From: Macrostomum hystrix
Lineage: Eukaryota; Platyhelminthes; Macrostomidae
DNA: 64,000 nucleotides
NCBI GenBank assembly: GCA_950097015.1
Contig: CATNEN010000009.1
Location: 1,676,501 to 1,740,500 of the forward strand
Reading direction: 5' to 3'
The notes beneath the pieces are model-generated. The model saw nothing but the letters and a program-made list of their open reading frames with translations. It was not told the DNA's origin and did not search any database. Below, piece by piece: positions 43,181 to 54,365 of the stretch. Made by a program: the position numbers and the translations under genes. Within the stretch, counting starts at the first letter, position 1. The number at the start of each line of letters is the position of its first letter.

Positions 43181-46100
43181 ACTCCAGCTCCACGGGATCC
43201 ACGCGCACCCGCCCCGCCCTATCGCAGGTGGCCACCTGCAGCTGGTGAGTCCCGGCCTGGCCGGCGCCAGGCCGCCAAGCCGCGGCCAGCAAGGAGCTCC
43301 GGGCAGCCAACGGACGCCGGTCCAGCAGCCGCGAAGTGCCACAGTGCCAGACGTGGAGCTGGCCGTCGACAGAGCCAGCCACGGCCAGCTGACCGCATTG
43401 GCTAAGGCCGCAGCGGCTGCCGGGGCGCAGGCGGAGGCCCTCGGCGCAGAGGTCGGCCACCGGCCTGCCGGGGACTCTGGCATCCAGCAGCAGCAGCTGG
43501 GCTTCGAGGCCGGCCAGCAGGCGGCACGGCTGGCTCGGGCAGGCGGCGAGGCCGGCGACCGGCCAGCCGCAGTCGGCGAGGACAAGGGCGCGGCCGGCAG
43601 ACGCCGACAGTCTGGCGTCGTAGAGTCGAATTCGGCCGTCCGCGTGGCTGGCGGCCAGGGTCGCCGGCTCGCTGCCCGGCGCGGCGAGGTCGGCGCAGGG
43701 CGCGGCGCAGTCGACGGTCAGGCAGGGCGCTGCTGAAGAGCGCGCCTCGCCGACGTCCCAGACGCGGATGATCTGACCGGCTGTGGCTAAGCGGCCTGGC
43801 TCTGTGGGGATAAATCTGAAATGGGAGAGAAACTGCTCTTTGAAGACCGAATTCGCTTGAACAGTAGACCACAGGAGTATTTCAAATAGCCACAATTTTC
43901 TTTTTTCTGTATCTCTAAAAAATGCAACGATTGTCGTCGGCGCATCTGGTGGCAAAAACCACAGATATTAGGCACAATTTTTCTGCCGGAAAAATTCATA
44001 ATGTAACTATGTCGGCTATCATTGCAGACTATTTTGGATTGATAAAATTGTTAATTATTATCAGTTATAATAATAACTCAATTATTATTATATTGAGTCG
44101 ATATGGATTTGCCATAGAGTTTTATAGAGGTCTTTGAAAGTTAGCTCATCGTAAAAGGCCGGAAAATTTTGATCAAATTGGTGGACTTTCACGCTAATCG
44201 GTCATTCGGTTTGGGAGCCATTGTGAAGTAGGCAGCGGGAATTTGAAATAGCCCGAGGTCTTTCCCGGGGGGGGGGGGGTGGCGTGGTCCGTCTAGTGCT
44301 AAAATACTCAGAGGAGATTCTGAGAATGGGATGCATTGTAGGCAGCTTACGGTTGTTCAGTCTATGGACTGGGGACGACGGACGCCTCTCCCACTTTCAA
44401 TTACCCCAGCTGATGCTGGTACCTGAAGCATTGAACTGATGCGATGCAGAGTGAAATGCAAGTGTCTTGCTGGAGAATACAAATTTGTTCCAGTGGAGTC
44501 GGAAATCGAACCCCCGACCTACAACAAGTCATGAACCCAGCTGTAATTGGGTCATCAGCGTCACCAACAGCTGGCTGGGGTAGAAATTAGTGTCTGTTCT
44601 GGGGCGTACCCAGTCCATGGACTGAACAGCTTAACACAGCCTCGGCTGTTATCGGCTTCGGGACTGAAAGCCTCGACTGGCTCATGACGCTCACCGAACC
44701 GCAGCAGCTCCGGGTTCGTCCAGAGTGTCCCTCAGAGGCCGGATCTCTCCGGCCTCGTCCGCTGACCAGAGCCGCACACAGTCCGGGGTCGCGCCGGCGA
44801 GCAGCCGTCCGGCAGGCGAGAACTGGACGCTGCGGAGACCGCCTCCGAGATCCGCTGACCACCTCGGCTCCAACTTGCCCGCCTCGACCGTCCAGACCCT
44901 CGCCGGGCCGTCAGCCATTGTGGAGGCCAACAGCTGGCAGCAGCTGCGTGTCGTCCACGGGGACCAGGCGACCTCGCCAACGACTCCCAAGGCTGCGCCA
45001 CCGCCCGAGACCGCGGCCGACAGCTCCGAGGCTTCCAGCCGACGGTTCAGCTGCTCGGCCAGTCGCCGGCTAAAGCTCAACCAGCGGGCCAGTAGCTGGC
45101 GGTTCTCGCGCTCCAGGCCGCGCTCCCTGGCCGCCAGCACCGCCAGGCGAGCTTGGGCTGAAGCCAGCTCGTCAATTGTTCGCTCGCGCTGCTGGGCGAG
45201 GCGGCCGGCCTCGCGCCTCAGCTGGCCGGCTTCCACCAGCAGTTCGGCGGTGAGCCGCTCGGTGGCGGCCAGTTCGAATGTCCGTCTGGTCAAATCGTCG
45301 GCTGCTTGTCGGAGCGCCGTCTCGACGACGGACGCGTCGCGAAGCAGCCGCGATTGGTCAGCCTGCAGCTCGCTGAGGCGGGACTCGGCACTTAAACAGG
45401 GGAGGCGGAAGGTTGTCGGAGAGAAGGGTGCCTTGACTACTCAAGCTACCTGCAAGCGAGCAAGCACACACCTGCCTAGTTGCCTGTTATAGCTCTCCCT
45501 GATTGTCTGTTATTATCAATTTGAGGAGGCAAATCGAAAACAAAAGCTGAGATTGTTTCGGGAGATGTTTCTGTTTGTTTCTCGAGTTTTCAATTAAAGG
45601 TTCGGCGGCACCTGCTTTGTCAGCCCCGCTATTCAACGTGACCCCTAGGAGACAATTGAGTACTTTGCAAGATCTGCTTCCTCAGGGGATATATCTGCGG
45701 AGCGAAACGTACCCGTTCCGTAAATTAGAAAACTAAGCTGCCCTGCACTTTGTTTGTCACTGCCCTTTCTTCAGCAGGAACCCCTCCGTGGACAATGTCT
45801 GCAGATCCGAAACCACCCCACGGCTCGTCCGGTTCCTCAGGGCTGACCCGAAGCAGAGTTTAACAAGGCTCACTTTTTGTCATCAAAGTCGATCAGTTTT
45901 GAGCACGCCAACCTTCTCAGCTTGTCATTCTCGGCCTTCAGCCTGGCTTGCTTGGCGATGGCGCGGTCCTCCTTGAGCTGAAGCCTGCTCACTGCGGGAC
46001 GGAGAATAGTTGTGAGCACAGAATTAATTGAACAATCATCATATTGTAAGGTGTGCGGTGATTCATTCTCGCATCGCGTCGTAAGTTGGCTTCGTAAATT

Positions 46101-49100
46101 GTGCAATGCGATGTACACTCTCTGGTGTACATAGCCAAATATAAAGTCGCTCACTTGAGGCTTTAGTCACCTCGTGTTTTCTCGGTTCTCGCGCAAGTCT
46201 CGCCTTCTGAGCTAGTTTACATTGGTGGCAGCGGTCTCTATCTCAAGTCGGCCCACTCACTCATGGCGCACGCCAATGCACTTTTGCCACCCAAGTTTTC
46301 CGGCTCAGACGATGCCGACATCAACATGTGGCTGCAAATGTTTGAGGACTTCGCCACGGATTCCGAGTGGGACGACAAAAAGATGGCATCGAAAATCCGG
46401 CTGCTCTTATCTGGCGAGGCGCTCGTCTTCGTGTGGGACCTGCCGGAGGAGAAGAAGAAGAGCTTCGCGACCATCAAGGACGAGCTGGTCAAGTTCTACC
46501 GTGGCAAGGAGAACTCGTTCTGCGCCATGTCGGAGTTCGAGAGCCGGAAGCGACGCCAAGGAGAGTCGCTGAGGGAGCTGTGCCACGCTCTCAAGCTCCT
46601 GTACCGGAAGGCACGCCCTGACCACGATCAGACGGTGAGAGACTGCGAAGTGCGACACCGACTGCTGGCTCTGCTGTCGAAGGAGATTCGCGAAGCGTTG
46701 CTGAAAGACGCTGACTGCAGCAGCAGCAGCCCGGAGCAGCTGGCGGACCGCGCCACGGCTCTTGAGAGCATCGGCGGCAGAGGCGCCTCTGCAAGCATCG
46801 CGGTAACATCGGTGAGCAGCCAAGTGGTGGACCGGCTGGAGCAGATGCAGGAGCAGCTGGCGGACCTGGCTGCGACGGTCGCCACCATCAGCAGCCGTGG
46901 ACAGCGCGGTGCGCGAGGAAGAGGAGCTCGGGGGAGAGGCAGCGGTCGCGGGAAATGCTTCAACTGCGCTCAGCCCGGCCATTTCGCGGCCCAGTGCCCC
47001 AGGCAGGCCGCGCCAGCCGTGCCGCCCGTGTGCAGCCGCTGCTCAGGCAAAGGGCACCGGGCCGAGGTCTGCCCGACCCCGGCTTCGGGAAACTTCTGAG
47101 GACTGGTGACCGTGGGCCATCACCAGCCCTGCCTAGCAAGGCCCAAACCGCTTCGCTCTTCCTGCCCGGCAGCATCGCAGGCCGGCCCTGCAGGTGGCTG
47201 TTCGACACGGGCGCGCAGGTGACGCTCGTATCAGCTGCCCAGTTTCGAGCTCTGGGAGTCGCAGCTCAGCTTCATCCGCCTCTCAGCACTCCGGTCGGGA
47301 TCGATGGTCGACGCTTGGAGTCTCCGGCATGCGCAACGCTGGCCATTCAGGTGGGCGGACTGCCGCCCATGGAGCACCCGGTGACGGTGGTCGCCGACAT
47401 TCAGCCGGAATGCGTGCTCGGCATGGACGCCATCAGCAAGATGTGCTCAACCTTCAGCGTGGATCTCATGTCGTCTTCTGTCCTGCTGGGGTCAACCAGG
47501 ATCCCAGTCCTGCCAGACAGGAACTCCATGCCGGCCTGCCGGGTGGTGCCCACCGCCGTGGTCGCCAGAGTCGCCAGCACCGTGTCCATCCCAGCCCGCA
47601 GCCGCGTCATCATCCCGGTCAAGGTGGCATCGTACGTTGAGCAGGGTCTGTTCGAGCCCAGCTCTGACTTCGTCGACAAGACCGGCCTGCTGCCGAACCG
47701 GGCTCTGGTGGTCTCCAGCGCGGACGGCAACCTGCCGGTGGGAGTCTGCAACCTGAGCGCCGACCCGGTGGTGCTCTACCAGAATCAGGCCATCGGCAAC
47801 TTCGACGCTGCCGAGCCTCACGGGCCCGACGGTGAAGCTTCGGAGGAGGCCGGCTTCAACATCAACCCGGAGCTGAGCCGGTCGCAGCGCGAGGTCATCG
47901 AAGCCCTGCTGAACCAGCATGAGCTGGCATTCGCCAGTCACGAGTTCGACCTGGGGACCACGCACCTACTGCAGCACGAGATCAACCTGGAACCCGGCAG
48001 CCGCCCCATCAAGCACAGGCAGCGGACAGTGCCACTGAACTTCAGACAGCAGGTGGACGACAAGATCAGCGAGATGCTGCGTCACGGGATCATCGAACCG
48101 TCATGCAGTCCGTGGGCGAGCAATCTGCTGGTGGTGCGCAAGAAAAACAACGAAATCCGCATCTGCACCGACTGGAGGGCCCTCAACTCGTGCACCGTGA
48201 AGGACGCCTACCCGCTGCCGCCGCTGTCTGTCGCTCTGGACGCGCTCACTGGCAGCAGCTGGTTCAGCACGCTCGATCTCCGCCAAGGGTTCCTGCAGGT
48301 CGAGCTGCGCGAGCAGGACCGGGAGAAGACCGCCTTCTACACCACGCAAGGCCTGATGCAGTACAGGAAGCTCGGCTTCGGCCTCTGCAACGCCCCGGCG
48401 ACCTTCCAGCGCCTGATGGACTTGACGATGGCGGGCCTGAACTGGACGGAGGTGCTCACCTACATGGACGACCTGATCCTGTTCAGCACGACGTTCGAGC
48501 AGCACGCGCAGACGCTGAAGGAAGTCCTGGGAAGGCTGCAGTCGGCAGGCCTCAAGCTGAACAAGCGCAAGAGCTGCTTCTGCTTCCAGGAGGTCGAGTA
48601 CCTGGGGCACAAGATTTCGGCCGATGGGATCCAGCCAACCGAGGACAAGGTCAGCGCCATCCAGTCCATCCCGACGCCCGAGTGCGCTGAGGACGTTCGC
48701 CGGCTCGTCGGCATGCTGGGCTTCTACCGGCGGTTCGTGCCGCACTTCGCCAGCATTGCGAATCCGCTGCACCAGGCGACTCAGAAAAGTCGGCAGTTTC
48801 GGTGGACGGCAGAGTGCGAGGCAGCCCTGCGCGAGCTGAAGTCGGCGCTGTCGGCACCCCCAGTGCTGAAGCTGCCGGATTTCTCCAAGGGATTCCGGCT
48901 GTGCTGCGACAGCAGCGGCGTGGCCATCGCAGGAGTCCTCAGCCAGCTCCACGAAGGCGTCGAATGCCCGGTCGCCTACGCGTCGAGAGTCCTGAATAAG
49001 GCAGAGCGCAATTACTCGACCACCCACAGAGAGCTTCTGGCGGTCGTGTGGGCCATGAAGCACTTCCGGAACTACTTGGCGTCCGCCGGCGAAATTCTCG

Positions 49101-51127
49101 TCTTCTCCGACCACAAGCCGCTGCAAGGGCTGCTGAACACCAAGGAACCCGAAGGTCGCCTGGCCAGGTGGATCACGCTCCTGCAGGAGATCAATTTCAA
49201 GCTGCTCTTCAGGCCTGGTCGCGAGAACGTGGTGGCGGACGCGCTGAGCCGGGCGGCGGCGACCCGGCTGACACCCGCCTGGTCGGACGAGGAAATCAGC
49301 GCGGCGCAGGCCGATGACCCGGTGCTGGCAGCGGCTCGCCAGGTGCTCATCGGACGGAGGCCCCGGCGAGGCAAGGCCGCAGACGACGCAGAGAGCCTGG
49401 TGAGGTCGGAGAACCTGGAGCTTGGCGAGGACGGCGTCATCAGGAGAAGCGGCTTCCCCGTCATTCCGCTGCAGCTTCGCCAGGAGCTTCTGAGGCAGCT
49501 GCACGACGACCCGGCAAGCGGGCACCTCGGACTGGACAGGACGCTAGCGAGGGTCGTCAACAGAGCCTGGTGGCCTGGCCTGAAGGACGACGTCCAGCAC
49601 TGGGTGAGCAGCTGCGAGGTGTGCCAGCGTCGCAAGGTACCGCACCAGCACCAAAGGGCGCCGCTGCAGGACAACACCGTGCCGTCAACTCCCTGGGAGA
49701 TGGTGCAGGTGGACATCAAAGGACCGCTGCCGGCCACAGAGACCGGTCAGAAGTACATCATCTGCTTCACCGACGTGTTCTCCAAGTGGGTCGAAGCGGC
49801 CCCAGCGACCAACATCGAGACTCGCACGGTCGCTGAAGCCATGCTGCGCAGCGTCGTCCTCCGCCACGGGTCGCCCGAGGTCATCCACTCCGATCAAGGT
49901 CGCCAGTTCGAAAGCGACGTCTTCCAGGAGCTGTGCCGGCTGCTCGACATTCGAAAGACCAGGACGACACCATTCCACCCCAGCGGCAATCCGGTGGTCG
50001 AGCGATTCAACCGGACTCTGGGCGACATGCTGGCGGCCTACTGCATGGAGCAGCAGGACAGGTGGGCGGCTTTCCTGCCGTACGTCATCTGGGCGTACAA
50101 CTCGTCGGTCCACAGCACCACCAAGCGGTCACCGTACGCGGTGCTGCACGGCCGCGACCCCCGGATCCCAGCCGAGCTCAGCCTGCCCGCCGCCGGTGAG
50201 AGGCCGGTCGTCACGGACGCGCTGGCGGACGCCCGCGCCGGCCTGCAGCTAGTGCGGCAGCGCCTGCAGTCGACGCAGCGGTCGCGGAAGCAGCAGTACG
50301 ACAAGCGCCAGCACTTCACTCCGTTCCAAGTCGGCCAGCTGGTGATGCTCAACAACCCGGCGGTGCAGAAGGGCCAGTCCAAGGCGCTCCGCCGGCGGTG
50401 GTTGGGGCCGTACCGAGTGCTCGAGAAGCTGGGCCCAGTCACCTACCGGATCTCCAAGCCCACCGGGCGGAGGCGGAGCTCGGTGGTGCACCACGACCGG
50501 CTGAAGGCGTTCGTGGCGAGGCGGCCGCAACCCGCTGTCCCGCAGCCCGCCGCCGACCCACCCGCTGCAGAGAGCGACCGGCCGCCCAGTCCGGCTGCCG
50601 ACCCGCGTGAGACCTGGCAGGAGCTGCTAGACGAACCGGCGCCTGCTGGGCCCAGACGCTCGAATCGGACTCGGAGGCAGCCAGATTTTTTTGTCGCGCA
50701 ATTTTGAGCTGCTAACTATTTTTTTGTTCTTATAAAGCTTGTAGTGCATCATTTTAAGCTGCCTAAAATATTTGTTTATTTTTTTGTTTTTAATGTCCTC
50801 AATTTAGGGATGGAGTGATGTAAGGTGTGCGGTGATTCATTCTCGCATCGCGTCGTAAGTTGGCTTCGTAAATTGTGCAATGCGATGTACATTCTCTGGT
50901 GTACATAGCCAAATATAAAGTCGCTCACTTGAGGCTTTAGTCACCTCGTGTTTTCTCGGTTCTCGCGCAAGTCTCGCCTTCTGAGCTAGTTTACAATATA
51001 TTGTCTTGTGAATTTTGCACCGAAAATAACCAATCTGACGTCGCTCACGAGAGTGAATAATCGACTCGAAGGCTTTTTCCTGACTGTCACGCAGAACCAG
51101 CTGAGCCGGCACGCACTCCAGCCACAT
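43173..51127 (-). CDS. ATG16L1: Autophagy-related protein 16 (ATG16L1-like)
   Basis: Four exons in joining phases: 51049-51127, 45913-45991, 44695-45390 and 43173-43815, giving 498 residues (607 in human). ATG16L1 scaffolds ATG5-ATG12 for LC3 lipidation. The first exon starts in a strong Kozak context (GCCGCCATGT) and reads WLECVPAQLVLRDSQEKAFE; its W...QL..RD..Q..AFE.II pattern fits the ATG5-binding helix. Exons 2-3 form a coiled coil with ENRQLLARWL, like ENEQLVSRWM in human ATG16L1. WD repeats follow: VRFIPTEPG, GQIIRVWDV, DGRIRLYDA, DGQLHVWHCG. The linker between coiled coil and propeller is much shorter than in vertebrates, which explains the smaller size. Intron 1 holds the full-length Ty3/gypsy element on the opposite strand; intron 3 holds SINE-A pieces. 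Confidence 0.88.
43816..44334. other. ATG16L1 intron 3, unique part
   Basis: AT-rich; contains a G homopolymer run of about 12 at 44268-44279. No exon recognised. Confidence 0.5.
44335..44520 (-). repeat. SINE family A, copy 3 (ATG16L1 intron)
   Basis: Contains TTGTTCAGTCTATGGACTGG, CCCAGCTGATGCTGGTACC and AATCGAACCCCCGACC (inverse box B). Confidence 0.82.
44555..44655 (+). repeat. SINE family A fragment, inverted to copy 3
   Basis: CAGCTGGCTGGGGTAGAAAT and CCCAGTCCATGGACTGAACA match the family A body in the opposite orientation, giving a head-to-head pair with 44335-44520. Confidence 0.65.
45391..45912. other. ATG16L1 intron 2
   Basis: 522 bp, no repeat array seen; one of the few host introns without one. 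Confidence 0.5.
46045..46221 (+). repeat. 5' LTR
   Basis: 177 bp, TGTAAGGTG...TAGTTTACA. Contains CCAAATATAAAG, a TATA-like box about 80 bp before the LTR end. Confidence 0.95.
46263..47099 (+). CDS. Gag of Ty3/gypsy element
   Basis: 278 residues from the first ATG after the 5' LTR. The N-terminal half is a retrotransposon Gag domain (WLQMFEDFATDSEWDDKK, FYRGKENSFCAMSEFESRK). An Arg/Gly-rich stretch (RGQRGARGRGARGRGSGRG) precedes two CCHC knuckles, CFNCAQPGHFAAQC and CSRCSGKGHRAEVC, which bind the genomic RNA. The frame stops at 47097-47099. Pol overlaps it in the -1 frame, so Pol is probably made by -1 frameshifting; the exact slip site was not identified. Confidence 0.95.
   Translation: MAHANALLPPKFSGSDDADINMWLQMFEDFATDSEWDDKKMASKIRLLLSGEALVFVWDLPEEKKKSFATIKDELVKFYRGKENSFCAMSEFESRKRRQGESLRELCHALKLLYRKARPDHDQTVRDCEVRHRLLALLSKEIREALLKDADCSSSSPEQLADRATALESIGGRGASASIAVTSVSSQVVDRLEQMQEQLADLAATVATISSRGQRGARGRGARGRGSGRGKCFNCAQPGHFAAQCPRQAAPAVPPVCSRCSGKGHRAEVCPTPASGNF
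46955..50707 (+). CDS. Pol of Ty3/gypsy element (PR-RT-RH-IN)
   Basis: Open frame of 1,250 codons overlapping gag by about 145 bp; 46955 is just its first ATG, and the functional start is probably a frameshift within the overlap. Order: protease (LFDTGAQVTLVSAAQF), reverse transcriptase (YMDDLILFS catalytic box; LDLRQGFLQVEL), RNase H (CCDSSGVAIAGVLS, NYSTTHRELLAVVWA, FSDHKPLQGLL), integrase with HHCC (H-DDPASGHLGLDR...CEVCQRRK), DDE core (VDIKGPLP, HSDQGRQFES, NPVVERFNRTLGD) and a C-terminal GPY-type module (RRWLGPYRVLEKLGP). All catalytic residues examined are present and the frame is unbroken, so the element could be active. The tail RRSNRTRRQPDFF is basic. Confidence 0.96.
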   Translation: MLQLRSARPFRGPVPQAGRASRAARVQPLLRQRAPGRGLPDPGFGKLLRTGDRGPSPALPSKAQTASLFLPGSIAGRPCRWLFDTGAQVTLVSAAQFRALGVAAQLHPPLSTPVGIDGRRLESPACATLAIQVGGLPPMEHPVTVVADIQPECVLGMDAISKMCSTFSVDLMSSSVLLGSTRIPVLPDRNSMPACRVVPTAVVARVASTVSIPARSRVIIPVKVASYVEQGLFEPSSDFVDKTGLLPNRALVVSSADGNLPVGVCNLSADPVVLYQNQAIGNFDAAEPHGPDGEASEEAGFNINPELSRSQREVIEALLNQHELAFASHEFDLGTTHLLQHEINLEPGSRPIKHRQRTVPLNFRQQVDDKISEMLRHGIIEPSCSPWASNLLVVRKKNNEIRICTDWRALNSCTVKDAYPLPPLSVALDALTGSSWFSTLDLRQGFLQVELREQDREKTAFYTTQGLMQYRKLGFGLCNAPATFQRLMDLTMAGLNWTEVLTYMDDLILFSTTFEQHAQTLKEVLGRLQSAGLKLNKRKSCFCFQEVEYLGHKISADGIQPTEDKVSAIQSIPTPECAEDVRRLVGMLGFYRRFVPHFASIANPLHQATQKSRQFRWTAECEAALRELKSALSAPPVLKLPDFSKGFRLCCDSSGVAIAGVLSQLHEGVECPVAYASRVLNKAERNYSTTHRELLAVVWAMKHFRNYLASAGEILVFSDHKPLQGLLNTKEPEGRLARWITLLQEINFKLLFRPGRENVVADALSRAAATRLTPAWSDEEISAAQADDPVLAAARQVLIGRRPRRGKAADDAESLVRSENLELGEDGVIRRSGFPVIPLQLRQELLRQLHDDPASGHLGLDRTLARVVNRAWWPGLKDDVQHWVSSCEVCQRRKVPHQHQRAPLQDNTVPSTPWEMVQVDIKGPLPATETGQKYIICFTDVFSKWVEAAPATNIETRTVAEAMLRSVVLRHGSPEVIHSDQGRQFESDVFQELCRLLDIRKTRTTPFHPSGNPVVERFNRTLGDMLAAYCMEQQDRWAAFLPYVIWAYNSSVHSTTKRSPYAVLHGRDPRIPAELSLPAAGERPVVTDALADARAGLQLVRQRLQSTQRSRKQQYDKRQHFTPFQVGQLVMLNNPAVQKGQSKALRRRWLGPYRVLEKLGPVTYRISKPTGRRRSSVVHHDRLKAFVARRPQPAVPQPAADPPAAESDRPPSPAADPRETWQELLDEPAPAGPRRSNRTRRQPDFFVAQF
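50819..50995 (+). repeat. 3' LTR
   Basis: 177 bp, preceded by the purine-rich AGGGATGGAGTGA tract, followed by the ATAT target duplication. Confidence 0.95.
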
Positions 51128-51727
51128 GGCGGCTGCTCTTAATTCTAAGAATCAAAACTGCTTCCCGAGAGGCGAATCGAGAAACATAGATATTTCCTGG
51201 AAACATGACAGCTTAAAATCAACTATTTAATTGAGCGGGCGGGCTAAGGTTTAAATTACTGTTTCATAGAGCTAAATATAGATAAGATAGCGTTTTAAAT
51301 CAACTGTAGAATGAAAAACATTTAATATACGACGTAAATTGCTTAATGGCGAGTGTACGTTTCAATGTAATCGTACTCGCACGCTATGTAAAGCAGGTTG
51401 TGAAGCAGCCTTTTAATACTTGTTATCTCATTTTTCTGTATTTGTATGTCGCTATATTTTCTGTTCTTTCTTTGCTCTTCTGGCTAAAGCAAAGAAAGGC
51501 AAAAATTTAGTTCTTCAAGCCTTAAAAGTCAAGCCTAAAAGTCAATAACCGTCCTAAATAAATTAATGATCTCTTTCAAAGCTTTCAAACCGAAAAAGCT
51601 GTCTAGGACAGGTGTAAAGGCCGAAAGGAAAGCAAGAATGGCCCCTATGATGCTCTGCTCAGGATAGCTGATGAAGAAAGTGTGCATTCGCTAAGCCATA
51701 TAAAATGCATCTTGCCTACAGATTTAC
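51128..51727. other. ATG16L1 5' flank
   Basis: Upstream side of ATG16L1, AT-rich after 51180. No promoter motif can be fixed. Confidence 0.4.
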
Positions 51728-52165
51728 ATTAATTCAGCATTGTACCCACTTCGAGCCCCAGCCTTGAAGCGTATATTCTACTGTACCGTATTCTGTCGTA
51801 ATCATTATGCACACAACTGTCGCCCCAGCCTAATCTCAAGAAGGCGGTATCGGTTCTCGAAGGGTTAGTAATGGAATGACCGTGCCTTGGAAGATTTATG
51901 TGTGGCTGATCGTAGCCACGATCCCAGGGACCGAGAGGCGTAAAGACCAGGGTACGTTGTGCTACGGGATAGCGCAACCGAATGACCCTCACGAAATGGG
52001 GCTTCCACTCGGAATAGAGGATGTACTTTTGGCTAGCCCCCCAGGTCTACGGCCGAAGATAGAGACTGTATGTGAGGTAATCTCGGGCGTAGAACGCGTC
52101 GCGGCCAGCAAGCGAGAACTTTTATTGCATGGGCCAGGATGCAGAAAAGCAAGATAGCCTAACCC
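51728..52165. other. Compositionally distinct block of unknown origin
   Basis: About 440 bp of near 50% GC between AT-rich flanks, with a 93-codon open frame on + (51876-52157) and an overlapping one on - (51729-51992). No family recognised. Inserted foreign, plastid-like or unknown-repeat DNA is possible. Confidence 0.3.
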
Positions 52166-54365
52166 AAGGTTAAGATCGAGTGTCCAGTCGAAACAACATA
52201 CGAAATTATGAAAGAATTAGGTTAACTTGTAATCACCAGGCTCCAATGACGCAACGATAATTGAATAAGTCAGTTATTAACTTCCTAAAGCAAAGAAAAG
52301 GTAAACCAAAAGTTTGGAAAGCAATAATAAGAATGAATCGACTACGAAGTATGCATTGCTAATGAACATCTACGATAGAATAGCGAATAGTATTAGTTTT
52401 CATCAATATCAGGTTAAACTGCGTTATTTTTTAATTGATTGTTTTACTTTTTATGTGCGTCCTCGGTTGAATTTAAATGTTACGAAAAAAAGAGTTTATT
52501 CTTGTTTAGGTCGTTTTAATCTTGATCAGCACAACCAGCCAAGCATTTATCTTTATTCACAGACCCAGCTTCGCTACATGCTTTGACAACTGACTACTAA
52601 GATATTGTATCGATGGTATTATTGGCATTTTAAGTGCCGCAGTCAGACACTAGTCAGCAAAACAATGAAAATCATTAGATTGGCTTTTGTAATAATTAAT
52701 TTTAGCTTTTGTTTATAGCAAGTTTTTAGTTAGCTTTTTAACTTCTTTAATATACAATATTTTAGCCACACAATGAGCCACAATAATGGTATGGCAGATG
52801 GCTCGCGACGGCTTGATTTTAAGGTAATATTTTTGTCGCCCATTGTTTTGAATTTGAATTTTTCATGATAAAAATGTATAAAATGTAACACAAAAATTTT
52901 CTTTTTCTTGATAGAACCAAGCATAAACACTATAGGCTCTACTTATAAATTTTTGCTGCTTAGTAAGTTGGGCTGGCTTTTGAGCTAGTTAGTTTTTTTA
53001 ATTGAGATTTACTTCCTTCAATTGCTATTCTCTAGCAAAAATATAGATATAACTTTGTGAGGTTCTAGATACAATGATATAAATTTTTATAAAGAATGCA
53101 ATTTATGGAAATAAAATGTTTAAAAGTGCAATAGATAAGTTTCCTACAGATATGATTTTTTATTTCAACTTATCAATGATAGTTAATTTTCACCTTAACT
53201 TTGTTACAACTTAATTTAGGTAAGGCTCTAATTCTGTTATTTTATAATATAGGTAAAATAATGCAAGCCATGTTTCGAGACATGTTTGAGGGGCTTAAAC
53301 GAAATGCTGTCATCGTAGTGTAGCTACTGTTTTTTGATAAAAATATAATTTATTATCAAGCAATTCAAAGTAGCTACATTCATTGTGAAAAGTAAATGAG
53401 CATTTGTTTGTAGTGATGCAAATATGTGGGTGCTAAAATCTAGCATTAATGCAAGGTGACAGACAGTAACTCAGAAAGTTGTTTCTAGAAATGCAGCAGG
53501 AAAAGCAAACAGATTCCATCATGGAAATCTGGGCCAGTGTAATGGTATTTAATAGAGTCCAGTAAATCGAAAGCAACATCAGAACTCTCGACTGCTTGCT
53601 AGCTATATTGTTGGACCTGCATAAAGGCAAGCATTTTTCTCGCAAACAGAAATTTGAAACTTGACCTACAGGCAAAGCTGACCAAAAAACAGCAATCATA
53701 GACTAAGCCTTTGCTGCCACAATTTTTCTCTCGTGAAAATAAATGGTCAGCTTATGCTTTAGTTACTTTAGTATCCTTGCAACTTAAAATGAATAAATGC
53801 AAACTGAATTATGCAGTGAGATTCTGATTTATTCATGAAATTTTTAACAGGGTCACACGAAGCTAGCAACTGCATTTCATTAGAACTGCCTAGCTATCAG
53901 AGGTGTGGGATCCCGACTCTGCGCGCAGGCAGTGTTTTGTTTATAAAAACACCGCCTGCGTTATTCTGAACATGGAGGTCAAAAACCAGCCTGTGGTTGA
54001 ATCTTGCCCCAACCATTGAAGCTAGTCAAAGCTTTAAACAAAGTAAATCCTCACGCTTGGATGAATCCAATTGCTGAGTGTGTTCACAATCGGCTCCCAG
54101 TTTGCTAACTTAAGTCAGTTTTTATACCTGGTATACGTTCAGTATTCTGTCTAAGGCCTCACTCTCTGATTGGCCAAGATTGGCCGAGGGTTTTCCGCGA
54201 GCTAAAAATAGAAACAGGCTTAGAAAAAGAGTCAGACCAAAAAGTACGCGCTTCTGTGATGACTCACCAGCAATAGACAGTCTATTTAAACAAAAAACTG
54301 AAACTTGGTGCTCAATGAAGTCAATGAACTCAATATCCACCCCTATAATGCTAATCCCCTTATAG
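52166..54365. other. AT-rich intergenic DNA upstream of the HOOK gene
   Basis: No gene recognised. A 14-bp-arm hairpin (GCAGGCAGTGTTTT / AAAACACCGCCTGC, one mismatch) lies at 53927-53960. The missing first coding exon of the HOOK gene should be here but was not identified. Confidence 0.45.

Larger units (their letters stand above)
46045..50995 (+). mobile_element. Complete Ty3/gypsy LTR retrotransposon (4,951 bp) in ATG16L1 intron 1
   Basis: 177-bp LTRs at 46045-46221 and 50819-50995 that differ at one position seen (ACACTCTC against ACATTCTC). The flanking 4-bp duplication is ATAT (46041-46044, 50996-50999). TTGGTGGCAGCGG follows the 5' LTR as a plausible primer-binding site. Gag and Pol are separate, overlapping frames with no stop or frameshift beyond the expected gag-pol one. 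It is antisense to ATG16L1. A decayed sister copy occupies 1-2125. Confidence 0.97.
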
